Shown piece by piece: positions 60,383 through 64,000 of a stretch of DNA of 64,000 nt. The translations under genes and the position numbers were made by a program. The notes below the pieces were generated by a model that worked only from the letters and a program-made list of their open reading frames with translations, was not told where the DNA came from and made no database searches. Each line of letters starts with the position of its first letter. Position 1 is the stretch's first letter. Source of the DNA: an uncultured Blautia sp. (GTDB lineage: Bacteria > Bacillota > Clostridia > Lachnospirales > Lachnospiraceae); the NCBI GenBank assembly GCA_900539145.1, contig UQAX01000002.1, positions 1 through 64,000 of the forward strand, written 5' to 3'.

Positions 60383-60391
60383 GTTTTTCAA
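60363..60391 (-). promoter_or_regulatory. Promoter of the DUF2975-Xre-DUF4153 operon
   Basis: On the minus strand TTGAAA (60386-60391) and TATTCT (60363-60368) are 17 nt apart. Transcripts from it lack the left terminator arm and would escape termination. Confidence 0.5.
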
Positions 60392-60397
60392 TATTTT

Positions 60398-60416
60398 TTT
60401 ATCGTTTTTCGATAAA
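60398..60416. promoter_or_regulatory. Perfect dyad TTTATCG-N5-CGATAAA, possible Xre operator
   Basis: TTTATCG and CGATAAA flank TTTTT, 7 nt upstream of the -35 box of the DUF2975-Xre operon. The Cro-like regulator of the operon is the likely binder. Confidence 0.5.
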
Positions 60417-60419
60417 TTT

Positions 60420-61040
60420 TTATTTTCTTTTGGAGCGAATAGCTATTCCTGCAGCCAAAAGCACAACACCTGCCATTCCCAAAGTCCATTTCCACTCATA
60501 TTTGCCAATACTCATGGAAAACAGATACAATCCTTTTATCTTGTTAGGGGAAATGGTAATATTCAACATATAATACAGCAGAGGTATCATATAACCTACT
60601 ACCACCTGGTCGGTCAGTGCATAAAAGAAAATGCCCATTCCGCCTAAAAACACCATGGTTGCCAGCTCGCCCATATATAATTTCAAAAATGCAAATTCAC
60701 AATTTCCTGCTTTTAAAACGCACATATAAATGCCTAAAAGTAACATTAAATAGATAATCGCCTGTGTCATGCGAATACCGTATAGCTTTGCCACAGGCAT
60801 ATACTTTGATGACAGCAAATCTCGAATGTCTTTATCCTGCTCCGGCAAAAAAACTGCCGGCAATAAGATGATGCTGATAAATACTGCATAATACTCCAAT
60901 ACCTTTGCAGTTTCCGGTTCTGTAAGGTTTTCAATTCCCAGAAAAAGAGGAGAAACTATGAGGAGTAAAATACAAATCAAAAACGGTATCCAAAGATTAT
61001 GCTTTTGATTTTCTCTTGCTACCACGACGTATCTTTCCAT
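60420..61040 (-). CDS. Membrane protein of the ABC-2 export module
   Basis: Membrane protein of 206 residues with about six helices. The N-terminal LWIPFLICILLLIVSPLFLG and the pattern of helices resemble the second membrane subunit of bacitracin/lantibiotic-type ABC-2 exporters. AAGGAG lies 12 nt before the ATG, and the gene overlaps the larger permease by 44 nt. No family name is certain. Confidence 0.6.
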   Translation of the reverse strand: MERYVVVARENQKHNLWIPFLICILLLIVSPLFLGIENLTEPETAKVLEYYAVFISIILLPAVFLPEQDKDIRDLLSSKYMPVAKLYGIRMTQAIIYLMLLLGIYMCVLKAGNCEFAFLKLYMGELATMVFLGGMGIFFYALTDQVVVGYMIPLLYYMLNITISPNKIKGLYLFSMSIGKYEWKWTLGMAGVVLLAAGIAIRSKRK

Positions 61041-62250
61041 AGAAATCCCACGCTCCTTTTCTTTTCATACTATAAACCCATACAGACAATGCAAGGAAAA
61101 ACAATGCTAAGCCTGCGTAAAAAACTCTGTTTATGATAAATTCCTGATAATGGTCTGCAAATATCTGATAATCTAATACACTGTTATGACGTACAACCAG
61201 ATGGAAACCAAAATCTCCGGAAGTTAAGCCTCCTATCTGCATAAATACGCTGGTGTACCACCACACTGCCTGTACAAGAACTGCAACAGCCGTATCGGTA
61301 AGCTCTGTCAAAAACATGCCAAGAGCAGACACTACCATAATTTCCGGCAGCAGCCAGACAAATACAGAAGGCACAAACGCCAGATAATCAATGGCAATAT
61401 TCATCCCTTTCGTATAGCCAATACATTGCATCAAGGTATAAAAAGCTGCAAAAATTACCGGTAAAAGCATTGTCGCTACCATAGCTATATATCTGCTCAA
61501 AACCACGGTACCGGAAGAAACCTTACGAACATAAATCAGCTCCTGCATCTTTGCTCTTCTGTCTCGCATACATCTTGTAACGACTACAAACACAGGCATA
61601 ATTCCTAAAATAATACCCAGATAGTCACTGAAAAGCCTTGCATAGCCTCTTGTAAATTTGTCCTTTTCTATGAGGTTTTCATACTCTGCCACAGCATCCT
61701 CATAATCCGCCGCAACTTCTACACCCTGGCTGAATTTACTCTCCTCATAAGAAGAACCGGCTCCTAAAACAGCGCATACCTTTTTCATATTTTCTTTAAA
61801 AGTTTCATAAGAAACACCCTCTTTTACAGGAAGTCGAAAATCAGGCAGCTCATAATAAGGTTGTGCGATTGCTTCTTCTTCAAATTTTTCGATTGCCATA
61901 CTTCGCTGTTTTTCTGTAAGTCCTGTCATTTCCTCCAGAATTTTGTCAATTTCCTGTATTTCTGTTTCATCCGGCTTCACATATTTAATAAAACCTGCCG
62001 GATAGGTTTTCCAGTTGTTTTGATAGAAATCCTGTGCCAATTCTCCTAACAAAACCTCCTGAATATCCTTTTCATCCTTTGAAAGAACCGTTCCGTATAC
62101 TCCGTCTTCTGTTTTTACAGGTTTCTTTGCATCAAATTCCGGACTTCCCATCTGCGTAAAGAAAAACAGCAGCACGCAGATTACATAAATCCAATAAATC
62201 AGACTTTTAAAAGTCTGCATACATTCCTTTTGCAGTAATTTAAAGAACAT
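60997..62250 (-). CDS. ABC-2-type transporter permease
   Basis: Membrane protein of 417 residues. An N-terminal helix (QTFKSLIYWIYVICVLLFFF) is followed by an extracytoplasmic domain (about 45-200) and six helices, the layout of an ABC-2 exporter subunit. The ATG at 62250 follows GGCAGGTGAG and overlaps the ATPase gene by 11 nt; the longer reading to 62325 would overlap it further. Substrate unknown; the histidine kinase upstream suggests an antimicrobial peptide. Confidence 0.75.
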   Translation of the reverse strand: MFFKLLQKECMQTFKSLIYWIYVICVLLFFFTQMGSPEFDAKKPVKTEDGVYGTVLSKDEKDIQEVLLGELAQDFYQNNWKTYPAGFIKYVKPDETEIQEIDKILEEMTGLTEKQRSMAIEKFEEEAIAQPYYELPDFRLPVKEGVSYETFKENMKKVCAVLGAGSSYEESKFSQGVEVAADYEDAVAEYENLIEKDKFTRGYARLFSDYLGIILGIMPVFVVVTRCMRDRRAKMQELIYVRKVSSGTVVLSRYIAMVATMLLPVIFAAFYTLMQCIGYTKGMNIAIDYLAFVPSVFVWLLPEIMVVSALGMFLTELTDTAVAVLVQAVWWYTSVFMQIGGLTSGDFGFHLVVRHNSVLDYQIFADHYQEFIINRVFYAGLALFFLALSVWVYSMKRKGAWDFYGKIRRGSKRKSKA

Positions 62251-63127
62251 CCATCTCACCTGCCTTTTCTCCCATAAGATACATATAAGCATCCTCCACT
62301 CCGGCAGTACATACTTCTGCTGCAAACGGCGGTCTCTCGTCAGAAATAAATCTTACAGAGACATTATTTCCCGTAGTAAGCATACCTGTCACACGGTATT
62401 CTCTCTTTAACCGAGGCAGTTCCTTTTTGCTGACTTTTACTGTATAAACTTTGCCTTCTGCAAGAGAAAGGAAGTCCTCTACCGTACCCTTAAAAAGGAT
62501 TTTTCCTCCGTCCATAACCGCAATATTTTCACAGGTAGCTTCAATATCTCCTACAATATGAGTGGATAAAATTACAATTCTTTCTTCTGCAATTTCACTT
62601 AAAAGATTTCGAAAACGTACTCGTTCCTCCGGGTCCAGACCGGCGGTAGGCTCATCTACAATCAGCACTTTTGGATTATGAAGAATTGCCTGCGCAATGC
62701 CTAATCTTCTTCTCATTCCTCCTGACAAAGCTTTTACTTTCTTTCCTTTGTCATCCTGAAGGTTTACACGTTTTAAAAGCTTAGGTATTCTTTTCCTTCT
62801 CTCCTCTTTTGACATACCGGATAAAACACCCAGATAATCCATTGCCTCATACACGGTCATATTTGGATACATGGAAAAATCCTGCGGCAGATAACCCACT
62901 ATTTTTCTGATTTCTGCGGTTTCTTCCACAGGTATTCCGCAAATCGTAACACTTCCCTGCTGCTTTTTCAGAATGGTTACAAGGGTTTTCATCAACGTGG
63001 TTTTCCCTGCTCCGTTTCTTCCCAAAAGCCCGAACATCCCCTGTGAAATCGTAAGATTTACATGGTCAAGCGCCTGTTTTTTGCCATAATTTTTACTCAG
63101 GTTTTTTATTTCAATTTCTAAACTCAT
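62240..63127 (-). CDS. ABC transporter ATP-binding protein (BcrA-like)
   Basis: ATPase of 295 residues. Walker A GRNGAGKTTLMKTL, signature LSGGMRRRLGIAQAI, Walker B VLIVDEPTAGLDPEER and switch STHIVGDIE are intact, with a C-terminal accessory domain. It serves the two membrane proteins downstream. It follows the histidine kinase gene by 80 nt. Confidence 0.88.
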   Translation of the reverse strand: MSLEIEIKNLSKNYGKKQALDHVNLTISQGMFGLLGRNGAGKTTLMKTLVTILKKQQGSVTICGIPVEETAEIRKIVGYLPQDFSMYPNMTVYEAMDYLGVLSGMSKEERRKRIPKLLKRVNLQDDKGKKVKALSGGMRRRLGIAQAILHNPKVLIVDEPTAGLDPEERVRFRNLLSEIAEERIVILSTHIVGDIEATCENIAVMDGGKILFKGTVEDFLSLAEGKVYTVKVSKKELPRLKREYRVTGMLTTGNNVSVRFISDERPPFAAEVCTAGVEDAYMYLMGEKAGEMDVL

Positions 63128-63207
63128 AATTTCATCTCCCTTTCCTTTGATGCTCTTATCTTAAAAGAAAAAACTCTACATTCTATCTACTTTTTCCTAA
63201 AAATTCT

Positions 63208-64000
63208 TTAAGAAATCAAAAAGGAGGCTGAAATAATTGCTCCGTTTCCCTCTATTCTGTTCGCCAGACTGACAGTTCCTCCGTGTAAATTACAGAGCAT
63301 ATTGCAAATATAAAGTCCAATTCCAAAGTGTTCCTCTTCCTGCTCACTGCTGTAATAAGGCGCAATAGCTTTATGCAGTTCACTGTCTAAAAAGCCTTTT
63401 CCGTCATCCTCTACATATAAATACATGTATTTTCCTGCTGCCTTTTCTTCGATTTCAACGGACACAATCACCTGACTTTTTGCAAAACGAATGGCATTGG
63501 ATAACAGGTTATCTAAAACCTCCAGCACAATATTTTCATCAAAAAACACCGTTTGTTTTTCCATTTCCTCAGACAAATATTTTACAGAAAGTGTAACAGC
63601 TCCACCCATATTTAAAGCTTCTACAATGCCTTCTATGGTTCTGCAAAAATGAAACAGCTCTGTCTTTTCCTTCTCAATGGGATATTCATCCAAATTGCGA
63701 ACTTCTTTCATTGTCTTGCTGAAATCAGACAGTCGTTCCAGCTGATTTGTCATCAAAAGTAAAATATCTGTCATCTTTTCCTGACTTACTGCACCCTGAG
63801 GCAAGTATCGGCTTAAAAATTCGCAGTACCCCTTTAAAACTGTTAAAGGGGTGCGTAAATCATGGGCAAATGCTGCATTTAACTGCTTTTGCTCCTCTAT
63901 CAGCTTCCACATATACTCATAATTTTCTACCAAGGTTTCCCGCATTTTATCCATAGATTTTAAAAGCTGTCCCATCTCATCCTGACTTTCGTACTCTAAA
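63208..64000 (-). CDS. Sensor histidine kinase, C-terminal part (runs off the window)
   Basis: At least 263 residues are visible; the N-terminus lies beyond 64000. The frame is open to the edge and begins in a HAMP-like end (SQDEMGQLLKSMDKM). The phosphoacceptor His is in AAFAHDLRTPLTVLKGY, the N-box is VLDNLLSNAIRFAK, then VEDDGKGF and FGIGLYICNMLCNLHGG. It probably senses a peptide or drug through a membrane part and controls the ABC-2 genes downstream; the response regulator gene is expected outside the window. Confidence 0.9.
   Translation of the reverse strand, partial: LEYESQDEMGQLLKSMDKMRETLVENYEYMWKLIEEQKQLNAAFAHDLRTPLTVLKGYCEFLSRYLPQGAVSQEKMTDILLLMTNQLERLSDFSKTMKEVRNLDEYPIEKEKTELFHFCRTIEGIVEALNMGGAVTLSVKYLSEEMEKQTVFFDENIVLEVLDNLLSNAIRFAKSQVIVSVEIEEKAAGKYMYLYVEDDGKGFLDSELHKAIAPYYSSEQEEEHFGIGLYICNMLCNLHGGTVSLANRIEGNGAIISASFLIS

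Overview
The window looks like a chromosomal segment of an A+T-rich, low-GC Gram-positive anaerobe, most likely a Lachnospiraceae-type Clostridia (Blautia/Ruminococcus-like). Supporting signs are strong AGGAGG-type ribosome sites with some TTG/GTG starts, a Trp T-box, a two-gene SUF system, a B12-dependent ribonucleotide reductase, QueH, a NiaR-type regulator, PadR/HAAS-type membrane proteins and several MATE pumps. Nearly all genes lie on the minus strand. I see no rRNA, tRNA, CRISPR array, transposase or prophage.

Layout. 1-9.4 kb: a HAD phosphatase (+), then minus-strand housekeeping genes: Cys-rich protein, FliB-like protein, hexapeptide-repeat protein, topB, asd, argH, queH and a D-lactate dehydrogenase with a likely Rex operator. 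9.4-14.8 kb: three paralogous PadR-associated membrane proteins and their PadR regulator, with near-identical promoter/operator regions at two places. Between them sit an orphan nitrate/taurine-type ABC pair (+) and a short HipA/CtkA-like kinase with a 67-residue partner. 15-20.3 kb: a P-loop protein, a DeoR regulator, and fruK-fruA-ptsH behind three direct repeats that look like FruR boxes; the HPr lacks Ser46. 20.3-25.2 kb: MATE pump, sufC-sufB (two-gene SMS system), Sel1-repeat protein and a DUF3784-type membrane protein.

25.4-32.9 kb: one long minus-strand operon, potABCD followed by an LRR protein, a VWA/DUF2201 protein and a MoxR-type AAA+ ATPase, ending in a strong terminator. 33-36.9 kb: a YibE/F pair and a divergent LacI-PfkB fusion. 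36.9-42.6 kb: a four-gene operon (solute-binding-like lipoprotein, ABC ATPase, ABC-2 permease, second lipoprotein), preceded by a 25-codon remnant of a response regulator. 42.8-46.9 kb: nadA-nadB-nadC and a NiaR-GNAT fusion. 47-51.4 kb: MATE pump, DUF4143 ATPase, a TipA-like MerR regulator with an internal start, and two small proteins downstream of nrdJ. 51.5-56.9 kb: nrdJ with tandem NrdR boxes, then a trpX-trpY-trpZ-type ABC operon behind a T-box with a UGG specifier. 56.9-64 kb: third MATE pump, a DUF4153/4173-XRE-DUF2975 operon, and a histidine kinase plus ABC-2 export module that runs off the window end.

The points I find most worth checking are: a hairpin repeat with a conserved loop, present three times directly after transcription terminators; the LRR-VWA-MoxR module fused to the polyamine operon; the NiaR-GNAT and LacI-PfkB regulator-enzyme fusions; HPr with Lys at position 46; the HipA-like kinase pair; the response-regulator remnant; and a 92-nt foldable inverted-repeat element at 24378-24469. 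All functions are read from motifs and context; no database search was run.
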